From Bacteroidales bacterium (GTDB taxonomy: Bacteria > Bacteroidota > Bacteroidia > Bacteroidales > Bacteroidaceae): a stretch of 64,000 nt of DNA. This document shows, one piece after another, positions 18,031 to 26,198 of this stretch. The stretch spans positions 142,939-206,938 of the forward strand of contig SUXQ01000002.1 of assembly GCA_015060905.1 (NCBI GenBank). Direction: 5' to 3'. Both the position numbers and the translations under genes were made by a program. How positions within the stretch are numbered: the first letter of the stretch is position 1; the number at the start of each line of letters is the position of its first letter. Below the pieces are notes generated by a model that worked only from the letters and a program-made list of their open reading frames with translations, ran no database searches and was not told the origin of the DNA.

Positions 18031-19902
18031 GTGAAATTTGAATACGACATTTTAGTCATAGGCGCAGGACACGCCGGTTGCGAGGCGGCGGCGGCAGCAG
18101 CCAATTTGGGAGCAAAGACCTGTTTGATGACAATGGACATGAACAAGATTGCACAGATGAGCTGCAACCCTGCCATCGGCGGCATTGCAAAAGGTCAGAT
18201 TGTGCGCGAGATTGACGCGCTTGGCGGTTATATGGGAATTATCACCGACAAGTCCGCAATACAGTTCCGTATGCTGAACCGTTCGAAAGGCCCTGCAATG
18301 TGGAGCCCGCGTGCACAGTGCGACCGAACAAAGTTCAGCCTGCTGTGGCGAGAGACGCTCGAAAATATTCCCAACCTGCACATGTGGCAGGACATTGCAA
18401 CCGAACTTATCGTCGAGGATGGGAAAGCCGTTGGAGTAACCACCCAGCTTGACGCAGAGTTCCGCGCACGGTGCATAATTATCACAGCCGGCACATTCTT
18501 GAACGGATTGATGCACGTTGGCAAGGTGATGATTGAAGGGGGACGCACAGCCGAGCCTGCCGCCAAAGGATTGACCGAGTCTATCTGCAAGCATGGCATT
18601 CGCAGCGACAGAATGAAGACCGGTACCCCTGTCAGGCTGGACAAACGTTCAATTAACCTCGAATTGACCGAGAAACAGGATGGCGAAAATGATTTTCATC
18701 GTTTCTCGTACAAAAACACCAAACGCAACCTTAAGCAACGCCCCTGCTGGATGTGTTACACTAATCCCGAGGTTCACGAAATTCTGCGCAGCGGGCTTGA
18801 CGACTCGCCACTTTACAATGGACAGATTCAGAGTATAGGGCCACGATACTGCCCCAGCATAGAAACGAAGATTGTAACCTTTGCCGAGAGAGACAGACAT
18901 CTGCTGTTTCTGGAGCCCGAGGGCGAGGATACTCAGGAAATTTATGTAAATGGATTTTCCTCGTCTTTACCGATGGAAATACAATTGACAGCACTGCGAA
19001 AAATACCCGCATTGAAGGATGCTGTTGCCTACCGTCCCGGCTATGCGATAGAGTATGACTTTTTCGACCCCACACAGTTGAAACATACGCTGGAATCGAA
19101 AATTCTTGAAAATCTGTTCTTCGCCGGACAGGTAAACGGAACCACCGGATACGAAGAGGCTGCCGGTCAAGGATTGATTGCAGGAATTAACGCCGCATTA
19201 AAGGTCAAAGGCGAAAAGCCATTCACTCTGAAACGCGACGAAGCATATATTGGCGTACTCATCGACGACCTTGTTACTAAAGGAGTGGACGAGCCGTACA
19301 GAATGTTTACCTCGCGCGCTGAGTATAGAATATTGCTGCGCGAAGATGATGCGGACATGCGCCTGACAAAAAAATCGTACGCAATAGGGCTTGCCGACAA
19401 GGAACGTTACGACAGAGTGTGCCGCAAAGAGGAACTTATGCAACAGTTGATGAAATTCATCGAGGAATTTTCCATAAAGCCCAACCTTATAAACGCGGCA
19501 CTCGAAGAACTTGGCACCACCCCCTTGTCGCATGGCTGCAAACTTGTTTCGCTGATAGAAAGGCCTCAAATTGGAATTACAAGCATTGCGAAATACATAA
19601 AAGCATTAAACGAAAAATTGGAAGCGTTAGGCGACGACCGCGACGAAATTGCCGAGGCGACAGAGATACAATTAAAATACAAAGGCTACATTGAGCGAGA
19701 AAGAGAGCTTGCCGAAAAGATGAACCGTATGGAAAATATACGCATAAAAGGCAAATTCAATTACGGCGAACTACAATCACTCTCGACCGAGGCTCGACAA
19801 AAGCTGACAGCCATCGACCCCGAGACATTGGCACAGGCGAGCCGCATTCCCGGAGTATCGCCCAGCGACATAAACGCACTGATGATACTCGCGCAAAGAT
19901 AA
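18031..19902 (+). CDS. mnmG: tRNA uridine-5-carboxymethylaminomethyl modification enzyme MnmG (GidA)
   Basis: 623 residues from GTG 18031, chosen because AAGGAG sits at 18021-18026 and the product then begins with KFEYDILVIGAGHAGCEAA, the normal MnmG N-terminus with its FAD-binding GxGxxG. Other family signatures are CNPAIGGIAKGQIVREIDALGG, PGYAIEYD and GQVNGTTGYEEAAGQGL. With MnmE it modifies the wobble uridine of several tRNAs. mnmG often lies near the replication origin, and a parS site follows two bases after its stop. Confidence 0.97.
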   Translation: MKFEYDILVIGAGHAGCEAAAAAANLGAKTCLMTMDMNKIAQMSCNPAIGGIAKGQIVREIDALGGYMGIITDKSAIQFRMLNRSKGPAMWSPRAQCDRTKFSLLWRETLENIPNLHMWQDIATELIVEDGKAVGVTTQLDAEFRARCIIITAGTFLNGLMHVGKVMIEGGRTAEPAAKGLTESICKHGIRSDRMKTGTPVRLDKRSINLELTEKQDGENDFHRFSYKNTKRNLKQRPCWMCYTNPEVHEILRSGLDDSPLYNGQIQSIGPRYCPSIETKIVTFAERDRHLLFLEPEGEDTQEIYVNGFSSSLPMEIQLTALRKIPALKDAVAYRPGYAIEYDFFDPTQLKHTLESKILENLFFAGQVNGTTGYEEAAGQGLIAGINAALKVKGEKPFTLKRDEAYIGVLIDDLVTKGVDEPYRMFTSRAEYRILLREDDADMRLTKKSYAIGLADKERYDRVCRKEELMQQLMKFIEEFSIKPNLINAALEELGTTPLSHGCKLVSLIERPQIGITSIAKYIKALNEKLEALGDDRDEIAEATEIQLKYKGYIERERELAEKMNRMENIRIKGKFNYGELQSLSTEARQKLTAIDPETLAQASRIPGVSPSDINALMILAQR

Positions 19903-19904
19903 AA

Positions 19905-19920
19905 TGTTTCACGTGGAACA
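19905..19920. other. parS site (ParB/Spo0J binding)
   Basis: TGTTTCACGTGGAACA is a 16-base near-palindrome; its complement TGTTCCACGTGAAACA has the form of the well-known bacterial chromosomal parS sequence TGTTNCACGTGAAACA. ParB loads here and spreads to help segregate origins. It starts two bases after the mnmG stop codon and is the only copy I see in the window. Its presence suggests this region is origin-proximal. Confidence 0.85.
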
Positions 19921-19975
19921 CTTCTATTTCAAATAAAACCACCGAGTTAATAGACCCCCAAAAAACACAAGAGCA

Positions 19976-20509
19976 ATGAACAAAGAACTACTACTAAAAA
20001 ATTTGCGCTCCATTAAAGACTTCCCTATTCCCGGGATTCTCTTCAGAGACGTAACCTCACTTTTCAAAAATGCAGAGTGTTTGAAAGAGCTTGACGACGC
20101 TCTTTATGAAAAGTACAAAGATTGTGGAATCACAAAAGTTGTGGGCGTTGAATCACGAGGCTTTGTGATGGGCGCATCACTCGCCGTAAGATTGGGTGCG
20201 GGATTCGTCCCTGTGCGCAAGCCCGGAAAGCTACCCGCCGAAACTATAAGTGAGAGCTATAAAAAAGAGTATGGCACAGACACAATAGAGATACACAAGG
20301 ATGCAATAGAAGAGAGCGACATTGTGCTGTTGCACGACGACCTTCTTGCGACGGGCGGAACTATGCTTGCAGCGTACAACCTTGTAAAAAAGATGAACCC
20401 CAAAAAAGTGATGATAAATTTCATAATAGAGCTTGAGGACCTTAAGGGGCGAGAAATTTTTCCGGCAGATGCACAGATAGATTCACTGCTGTTTTTAGAT
20501 GGAGAATAA
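19976..20509 (+). CDS. apt: Adenine phosphoribosyltransferase
   Basis: 177 residues. GVESRGFVMGASLAVRLG and PVRKPGKLPAETISESY are APT hallmarks, and VLLHDDLLATGGTMLAA is the PRPP-binding loop. It makes AMP from adenine and PRPP (purine salvage, cytoplasm). Length is normal. It ends 18 bases before uvrC, suggesting co-transcription. Confidence 0.97.
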   Translation: MNKELLLKNLRSIKDFPIPGILFRDVTSLFKNAECLKELDDALYEKYKDCGITKVVGVESRGFVMGASLAVRLGAGFVPVRKPGKLPAETISESYKKEYGTDTIEIHKDAIEESDIVLLHDDLLATGGTMLAAYNLVKKMNPKKVMINFIIELEDLKGREIFPADAQIDSLLFLDGE

Positions 20510-20527
20510 AAATAAAAGAGTACACAG

Positions 20528-22360
20528 ATGGAACACCGGGAGCATACAGCAAAGAAAGATTATCTTAGGAGCATCGTAAACAATTTGCCTGATGCTCCCG
20601 GTTGCTATCAGTACCTGAACGATGAAGGTAATATAATATACGTCGGGAAGGCAAAAAACCTTAAACGTCGCGTATCGTCGTACTTCAACAAAGAGCAGCA
20701 AACGATGAAAACCCGACTGCTCGTATCGAAGATTGCAGACATAAAATACATTGTGGTAAACAGCGAGACAGATGCACTGCTGCTCGAAAATAACCTTATA
20801 AAAAAGCACAAGCCACGCTACAATGTACTACTAAAGGACGACAAGACCTACCCCTCAATCTGCATCACCGGAGAGTACTTTCCACGCATTTTCAAGACAA
20901 GAAAAATAGTTCCGAGTATAGGACGTTACTATGGTCCTTACAGTAACACAGGCGCACTGAACACACTTCTGCAACTGATAAAAGAGATGTACCCGTTGCG
21001 CACCTGTCGCCTGAATCTGACGCCGGAAACAGTGCGAAGCGGAAAATTCACACCCTGTCTGGAGTATCAGATAAAGAACTGCTGCGCACCCTGCATAGGA
21101 GCAGCCTCACACGATGAATACACTAAATACATCGAAGAGATAAGAGAAATTCTGCGAGGAGACATAAAAAAACTATCCTCGAACATCATCGAGGAAATGA
21201 AAAGCGAAGCAGCCAACCTTAATTTTGAAAAAGCTCAAACATTAAAAGAAAGATACGAATTAATCGAAAAGTTCAGGACGCGCAGCGAGGTTGTAAGCCC
21301 CATAATATCCAACGTAGATGTATTCTCGATAGAGAGCGATGAAAAGAGCGCATTTATCAATTTTCTGCACATCACAAACGGCTGCATCAACCAAGCATTC
21401 ACCATCGAATACAAGAAACGATTGGACGAGAGCAACGAAGAACTTTTGATTATGGGCATAATAGAAATGCGTGAAAGATTCAAAAGCCATGCACGCGAAA
21501 TAATATTACCCGCAAACATCGAACTACCATTAGAAGGCGTAACGATCACCGTTCCGCAAAAAGGCGAGAAAAAACGCCTGCTGGCACTGTCGCAACTAAA
21601 CGTGAAACAGTACAAGGCCGACCGCATGAAGATGGAAGAAAAACTGAATCCCGAACAAAAAGCCACACGACTGATGAAAGAGATTCAGCAAGAAATGAAA
21701 ATGGAGAAAATGCCCCTTATAATCGAATGTTTCGACAACTCCAACATACAAGGAAGCGACGCAGTAGCCGCATGCGTAGTGTTCAAAAAACTTAAACCAT
21801 CGAAAAAAGACTACCGAAAATACAACATAAAAACAGTCGTCGGCCCCGACGACTACGCATCGATGAAAGAGGTTGTGCGCCGCCGCTACAAACGCGCCAT
21901 CGAAGAAGATACTCCCCTACCCCAACTGATACTCGCCGACGGCGGAAAGGGACAAATGGAGGTCATACGCGAAGTTGTCGAGGACGAGCTTGGCCTTAAC
22001 ATTGCCATCGCCGGTCTTGTAAAAGACGGTCGTCACAGAACATCGGAACTAATCGTCGGAAAAAGCGGCGAAAGTATAGGCCTTAAACAGAACAGCGCAC
22101 TATTCAAACTAATGACACAAATACAGGACGAAGTACACCGTTTCGCAATAACATTTCACCGCGACAAAAGAAGCAAACGACAAATAGCATCCGAGCTTGA
22201 CAGCATCAAAGGAATAGGAGAAAAGACGAAGCAAACGCTACTCACACACTTCAAAAGCGTGAAAAGAATAAAAGAAGCAACAGCCGAAGAACTTACAAAA
22301 ACAATAGGCGAAGCAAAAGCAAAAATCCTGCTCGATGCGTGGGGAAAAACAACAGTTTAA
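20528..22360 (+). CDS. uvrC: UvrABC system protein C (excinuclease)
   Basis: 610 residues. N-terminal GIY-YIG nuclease (PGCYQYLNDEGNIIYVGKAKNLKRRV at about 23-48), a cysteine-containing linker (CLEYQIKNCCAPCIG), a UvrB-interacting helix pair (NFEKAQTLKERYELIE), the RNase H-like 5' incision domain (IIECFDNSNIQGSDAVA; VGPDDYASMKEV; LADGGKGQ), and C-terminal helix-hairpin-helix motifs (IKGIGEKTKQTLLTHFKS). It makes both cuts in nucleotide excision repair. All domains appear complete. Confidence 0.97.
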   Translation: MEHREHTAKKDYLRSIVNNLPDAPGCYQYLNDEGNIIYVGKAKNLKRRVSSYFNKEQQTMKTRLLVSKIADIKYIVVNSETDALLLENNLIKKHKPRYNVLLKDDKTYPSICITGEYFPRIFKTRKIVPSIGRYYGPYSNTGALNTLLQLIKEMYPLRTCRLNLTPETVRSGKFTPCLEYQIKNCCAPCIGAASHDEYTKYIEEIREILRGDIKKLSSNIIEEMKSEAANLNFEKAQTLKERYELIEKFRTRSEVVSPIISNVDVFSIESDEKSAFINFLHITNGCINQAFTIEYKKRLDESNEELLIMGIIEMRERFKSHAREIILPANIELPLEGVTITVPQKGEKKRLLALSQLNVKQYKADRMKMEEKLNPEQKATRLMKEIQQEMKMEKMPLIIECFDNSNIQGSDAVAACVVFKKLKPSKKDYRKYNIKTVVGPDDYASMKEVVRRRYKRAIEEDTPLPQLILADGGKGQMEVIREVVEDELGLNIAIAGLVKDGRHRTSELIVGKSGESIGLKQNSALFKLMTQIQDEVHRFAITFHRDKRSKRQIASELDSIKGIGEKTKQTLLTHFKSVKRIKEATAEELTKTIGEAKAKILLDAWGKTTV

Positions 22361-22379
22361 ATTTTCTTGAAAATATTCG

Positions 22380-22630
22380 TATCTTTGAGGTAAGCCTCTA
22401 AAATATACTGCACTCGCTTTAAAATACTAAAGCAAGCTTTGTATTTTGCTCGTTTGTTCCTATCTTTGCGGTAAACCGCGAACACAGCCTGCACTCGCTG
22501 TAAAAAACATCTAAGCAAGCTTGATGTTTCTTGCTCGTTTGTTCCTATCTTTGTATAAGATAGGATTCGGCTCGGGAGAAAAAAATCAAGTAAACTTATT
22601 TTTTTCTCCACTCGCCTTTCACTATCTTTG
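22380..22630 (+). repeat. Tandem ~80-bp promoter-bearing repeat with covarying hairpins
   Basis: TATCTTTG recurs at 22380, 22461, 22546 and 22623. In the first two units it is followed by a small hairpin with TAAR loop (GAGG-TAAG-CCTC; GCGG-TAAA-CCGC), then TGCACTCGCT, a second hairpin whose outer stem varies in pairs (AAAATAC/GTATTTT; AAACATC/GATGTTT) around a constant AAG-CAAG-CTT core, then GCTCGTTTGTTCC and the next TATCTTTG. TTTG at 22438-22441 lies 19 bases before the second TATCTTTG, making a full promoter. The third unit switches to a different body (TATCTTTGTATAAGATAGG). Related units occur at 35180-35271 and 37955-38046. Confidence 0.75.
22623..22630 (+). promoter_or_regulatory. -7 element TATCTTTG for the dtd operon
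   Basis: The last TATCTTTG of the repeat array, 33 bases before the dtd ATG, with an expected start of transcription near 22636. Confidence 0.65.
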
Positions 22631-22662
22631 TCGTAAAAGCAGACTAGAAAATACCACAAACA

Positions 22663-23115
22663 ATGAGAATATTAATACAACGAGTAACAAGAGCATCCGT
22701 AACCATCAGCAAGGAGGTTAAATCGATGATAAACAACGGATTACTAATACTGATAGGCATCGAAGAGAGCGACAGCAACGAAGATATTGAATGGTTGGTA
22801 AAAAAATGCGTAAACCTGCGCATTTTCGACGATGAACAAGGCATTATGAATAAATCGATACTCGACAGCGGAGGCGACGTACTTGCAGTGAGCCAATTTA
22901 CACTTATGGCATCCACCAAAAAAGGCAACCGCCCATCGTACATAAAAGCCGCAAAGCCCGAAATATCCGTTCCCCTATACGAAGCATTCTGCCACAAGAT
23001 GGAAGAGGCACTGAACAAACCCATAATGACCGGCGTTTTTGGAGCAGACATGCAAGTTGAGCTTATAAACGACGGCCCTGTAACCATACTCATAGACTCA
23101 AAAAACAGAGAATAA
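22663..23115 (+). CDS. dtd: D-aminoacyl-tRNA deacylase
   Basis: 150 residues, the family's normal length. MRILIQRVTRASV at the start, the active-site SQFTLMA block with NRPSY downstream, and the NDGPVT block near the C-terminus are the DTD signatures. It removes D-amino acids wrongly attached to tRNA. It is followed after one base by the MazG-like gene. Confidence 0.97.
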   Translation: MRILIQRVTRASVTISKEVKSMINNGLLILIGIEESDSNEDIEWLVKKCVNLRIFDDEQGIMNKSILDSGGDVLAVSQFTLMASTKKGNRPSYIKAAKPEISVPLYEAFCHKMEEALNKPIMTGVFGADMQVELINDGPVTILIDSKNRE

Positions 23116-23116
23116 A

Positions 23117-23440
23117 ATGACAATAAAAGAGGCACAAGAGAGAGTCGATGCTTGGATAAAAAAGTACGGCGTACGATATTTTGACGAACTTACAAATATG
23201 GCAATACTCACCGAAGAAGTTGGCGAAGTTGCCCGAATAATGGCACGTCGCTACGGCGAGCAATCTTTCAAAGAGGGCGAAAAAAGCGACCTTGGCGACG
23301 AAATTGCCGACGTACTATGGGTACTTATCTGTATAGCCAACCAGACAGGCGTAGACCTTACGGAAGCACTGCAAAAAAACCTCGATAAAAAGACAAAAAG
23401 AGATTGCAACAGACACAACAATAATCCAAAGTTAAAATAA
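23117..23440 (+). CDS. MazG-like nucleotide pyrophosphohydrolase
   Basis: 107 residues, a single MazG-type four-helix domain. The metal-binding pattern EEVGEVARIMARR...KSDLGDEIADVLWVL (EExxE with DExxD) is complete. These enzymes hydrolyse non-canonical or excess (d)NTPs to monophosphates. It starts one base after the dtd stop and precedes deoC by seven bases, so translation is probably coupled in the operon. The C-terminal tail is basic and polar. Confidence 0.92.
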   Translation: MTIKEAQERVDAWIKKYGVRYFDELTNMAILTEEVGEVARIMARRYGEQSFKEGEKSDLGDEIADVLWVLICIANQTGVDLTEALQKNLDKKTKRDCNRHNNNPKLK

Positions 23441-23447
23441 AAATACC

Positions 23448-24374
23448 ATGAGCGAACATTGCCACTGTCACGATGAGGAGCATCTTTATCACGACCACAG
23501 CTGCGAAGAGCAGAGTAAATACGAGTTTGTGCTTAACGAATATGCCGACACCCCCACAGACGAAGAGATTGCACGAGCAATAAAAAGAGCCGGTGAAAAG
23601 GTCGAAAAAAACAACAATAAAGAAATATTGAAAAAACTTTTTGCCAGCCTGGACCTTACAACCTTAAAATGCACAGACAATGCCGAGAGCGTGCTTGCGC
23701 TGACAGAAAAAGTAAACGCACTCGAGGAAAAATATCCCGACCTTAAAAATGTAGCGGCAATATGCGTCTACCCAAACTTTGCAAGCATCGTCAGCCAATC
23801 GCTGGAGGTAGAGAATGTACAGGTAGCCTGCGTGTCGGGAGGATTCCCCTCGTCACAAACATTCCCCGAAGTTAAGATAGCCGAAACTGCCCTCGCCTTA
23901 AAAGACGGAGCAACAGAAATAGACATTGTGCTGAGCGTAGGAAAATTCCTGAGCGGCGACTACGAAAGTGTGTGCGACGAAATAGAAGAACTGAAAGACA
24001 TTTGCGGAGAAAAGAGCCTGAAAGTAATATTGGAAACAGGCGTACTGCAAAGCACAGAAAATATAAAAAAAGCAGCCATTTTATCAATGTATTCCGGTGC
24101 CGATTTTATAAAAACCTCGACAGGAAAAGAAGCCTCCGGCGCAACACCCGAAGCAGCATATATAATGTGCAAGGCAATAAAAGAGTATTACGCCAAGAGC
24201 GGAAGAAAAGTAGGATTCAAGGCAGCAGGAGGAATAAACAGCATAGAGGACGCGTTACTATACTACAATATAGTTGAAGATACACTCGGCAAAGAGTGGC
24301 TCGACAGCAAACTTTTCAGAATAGGTACCAGTCGTCTGGCAAACACACTGCTGAGCGAAATTACCGGTGAATAA
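23448..24374 (+). CDS. deoC: Deoxyribose-phosphate aldolase with His/Cys-rich N-terminal extension
   Basis: 308 residues. The class I aldolase barrel is clear: VCVYP-type strand (AAICVYPNFAS), EIDIVLSVG, ILETG, and GADFIKTSTGK with Schiff-base K222, plus GFKAAGGI with the second catalytic Lys. It splits deoxyribose 5-phosphate into glyceraldehyde 3-phosphate and acetaldehyde. The first 20 residues (MSEHCHCHDEEHLYHDHSCE) hold six His and three Cys and are not part of the catalytic fold; they look like a metal-binding tail. It is third in the dtd operon. Confidence 0.93.
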   Translation: MSEHCHCHDEEHLYHDHSCEEQSKYEFVLNEYADTPTDEEIARAIKRAGEKVEKNNNKEILKKLFASLDLTTLKCTDNAESVLALTEKVNALEEKYPDLKNVAAICVYPNFASIVSQSLEVENVQVACVSGGFPSSQTFPEVKIAETALALKDGATEIDIVLSVGKFLSGDYESVCDEIEELKDICGEKSLKVILETGVLQSTENIKKAAILSMYSGADFIKTSTGKEASGATPEAAYIMCKAIKEYYAKSGRKVGFKAAGGINSIEDALLYYNIVEDTLGKEWLDSKLFRIGTSRLANTLLSEITGE

Positions 24375-24404
24375 AATTCGATAAAAACACTAAAAAATAA
24401 TACT

Positions 24405-26135
24405 ATGAAAAAGATTCTATTGTATTTTTTTGCCCTTTTCATCGCTGTAACATTAACAGCGCAGGAGCGTGAGACAATATGGCCGAAGAAGAAAATGCCC
24501 AACAGACAAGAGCATCAGATAGCGGCAATGACCAACGAAACAAGCGCGAAAGGATTCAAAGCCGACAAGCACAGAATAGCTTACCTCGATTGGTACGAAG
24601 CACCGTCAGAAGAGACAAAGAACGGAGGCTGCATGATACTAATCTCGGGCGGAAGCTACGAATGTTGCTGCGACGTTGGCCTCATAAAAAAATGGAACGA
24701 AGAATTTACGAAACTCGGATTCCAATGCGTAAACTTCGTGTACCGCACCCCGCGTCCCGTAGGGCTGCCCATTTACCAGACAGCATGGGAGGACGGACAG
24801 CGCGCAGTGCGCATGATAAGAAGCGAAGCTGAAAAGAGAGGCTTCGACCCCGAAAAAATAGGAGTAATATCAATGTCGGCAGGCTCGCATCTGGCACTGT
24901 TGCTTGCTACAAGTTCGCAGACCCGCGCCTACCAGCCTATAGACAAACTCGACTCACTCTCGTGCCACATAAATTGGGCAATAGTAAACGCACCGGCCTA
25001 TGGAACAACAGACGCCGAAAGCGGAACACCCGCCACACGTCAAGGATACGGCAGCGACGTAAAACTGAGCAAAGTATTCAAGTTCGACGAGCGCACCTGC
25101 CCCATGAGCCTTCATCATGGCGGTAGAGACATCTACGCACCGCAGACCTCTACCCTCGTCTACCGTCAGTTGCGCCGCATGAAAATCCCCGCCGAGCTTC
25201 ACCTTTATGCCGACAAAGGACACGGAGCCTTTGGCCTCGAACGAGGAATAGAATTCATGCGTCAGATGGGCTATATTACCCCCCTTGCAAAAGCCGAGAA
25301 AATTATGGAAAGATACCCCGACGACAATAACCGCGCATCACACTCAAAAGCCAACGTATGGCCCGAAGGCAAGATGCCCGATGCACAAGAAAAGCAGTGT
25401 ATACCTTACATAGAGTGGCACATGCCCAAAGAGCTTAAGACAAAAGCCATACAGATAATCTACTCCGGTGGAAGCTACACAGGCAACAACCCCGACGGCT
25501 TTGAGGTTACGCCCTACCGCCGCTACCTTAACGAAAAGGGAATGGCAGTTGTAACACTTAAATACCGCACCCCGCGCCCCGTAGGCCTCGCAAAGCACAC
25601 AACAGCATGGCAAGACCTGCAACGCACCATACGCATCGTCAGAAAAGAGGCAGCGTCACGCGGACTCGACCCCAACCGCATAGGAATAATGGGAAGCTCG
25701 GCCGGCGGACACCTGACACTTATGGGCGTAACATCGTCACTGCACAATTCGTACCTACCCATCGACGACACAGACAAACTCCCCTGCAACGTACAATGGG
25801 GAATAGGAATCTACCCCGCATACGCACTCACCGACGGCCTTGAGAGCCCCAACAAAGAGGGAGGAAACGAAGATAGTGCGACCCTCGCACCGGAATTCTC
25901 ATTTGACCTAAAGACCGCCCCCATGCTCTTTATACACGGCGACGCCGATGGCTGGGCAGCGATGAATTCTGTAAAAACATGGGAAAAACTGTTGCAGATG
26001 GGCATACAGTCCGAGCTTCACACCCTTGCCAAACGCAACCACTGTTTCCAAGATACTTCATCGCCGGGAACAGGCAGCTACACACATATTGATAGAATAT
26101 GGGAATTCCTAACAGCAAAAGGATTCAACAAATAA
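24405..26135 (+). CDS. Secreted protein with two tandem alpha/beta-hydrolase (esterase) domains
   Basis: 576 residues: signal peptide (cleavage after LTAQ), then two homologous domains of about 270 residues. Both contain GGSY near the oxyanion hole, YRTPRPVGL, TAW-D-QR-R, and RGxDPxxIGxxxxSAG. The second has the full nucleophile elbow GSSAGG (S432) with Asp in HGDADGW and H546. The first has SMSAGS (S158; Gly replaced by Ser before and after), with D242 and H273 still present. This resembles BD-FAE/acetyl-xylan-esterase-like enzymes often involved in glycan deacetylation. The two-domain form probably arose by internal duplication. It is the last gene before the terminator at 26145. Confidence 0.85.
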   Translation: MKKILLYFFALFIAVTLTAQERETIWPKKKMPNRQEHQIAAMTNETSAKGFKADKHRIAYLDWYEAPSEETKNGGCMILISGGSYECCCDVGLIKKWNEEFTKLGFQCVNFVYRTPRPVGLPIYQTAWEDGQRAVRMIRSEAEKRGFDPEKIGVISMSAGSHLALLLATSSQTRAYQPIDKLDSLSCHINWAIVNAPAYGTTDAESGTPATRQGYGSDVKLSKVFKFDERTCPMSLHHGGRDIYAPQTSTLVYRQLRRMKIPAELHLYADKGHGAFGLERGIEFMRQMGYITPLAKAEKIMERYPDDNNRASHSKANVWPEGKMPDAQEKQCIPYIEWHMPKELKTKAIQIIYSGGSYTGNNPDGFEVTPYRRYLNEKGMAVVTLKYRTPRPVGLAKHTTAWQDLQRTIRIVRKEAASRGLDPNRIGIMGSSAGGHLTLMGVTSSLHNSYLPIDDTDKLPCNVQWGIGIYPAYALTDGLESPNKEGGNEDSATLAPEFSFDLKTAPMLFIHGDADGWAAMNSVKTWEKLLQMGIQSELHTLAKRNHCFQDTSSPGTGSYTHIDRIWEFLTAKGFNK

Positions 26136-26144
26136 GAGTGCATT

Positions 26145-26185
26145 AAACACAAAAAACACCGCTAAAAACGGTGTTTTTTGTGTTT
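26145..26185. terminator. Bidirectional terminator
   Basis: AAACACAAAAAACACCG / CGGTGTTTTTTGTGTTT, a 17-bp perfect stem with a 7-base loop between two convergent genes. Confidence 0.9.
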
Positions 26186-26198
26186 AATAAAGTATCTG

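Noticed and set aside
22380..22630. Possible CRISPR array
   Set aside because: The repeats contain promoter elements and covarying hairpins and are not separated by unique spacers of constant length; no cas genes nearby.
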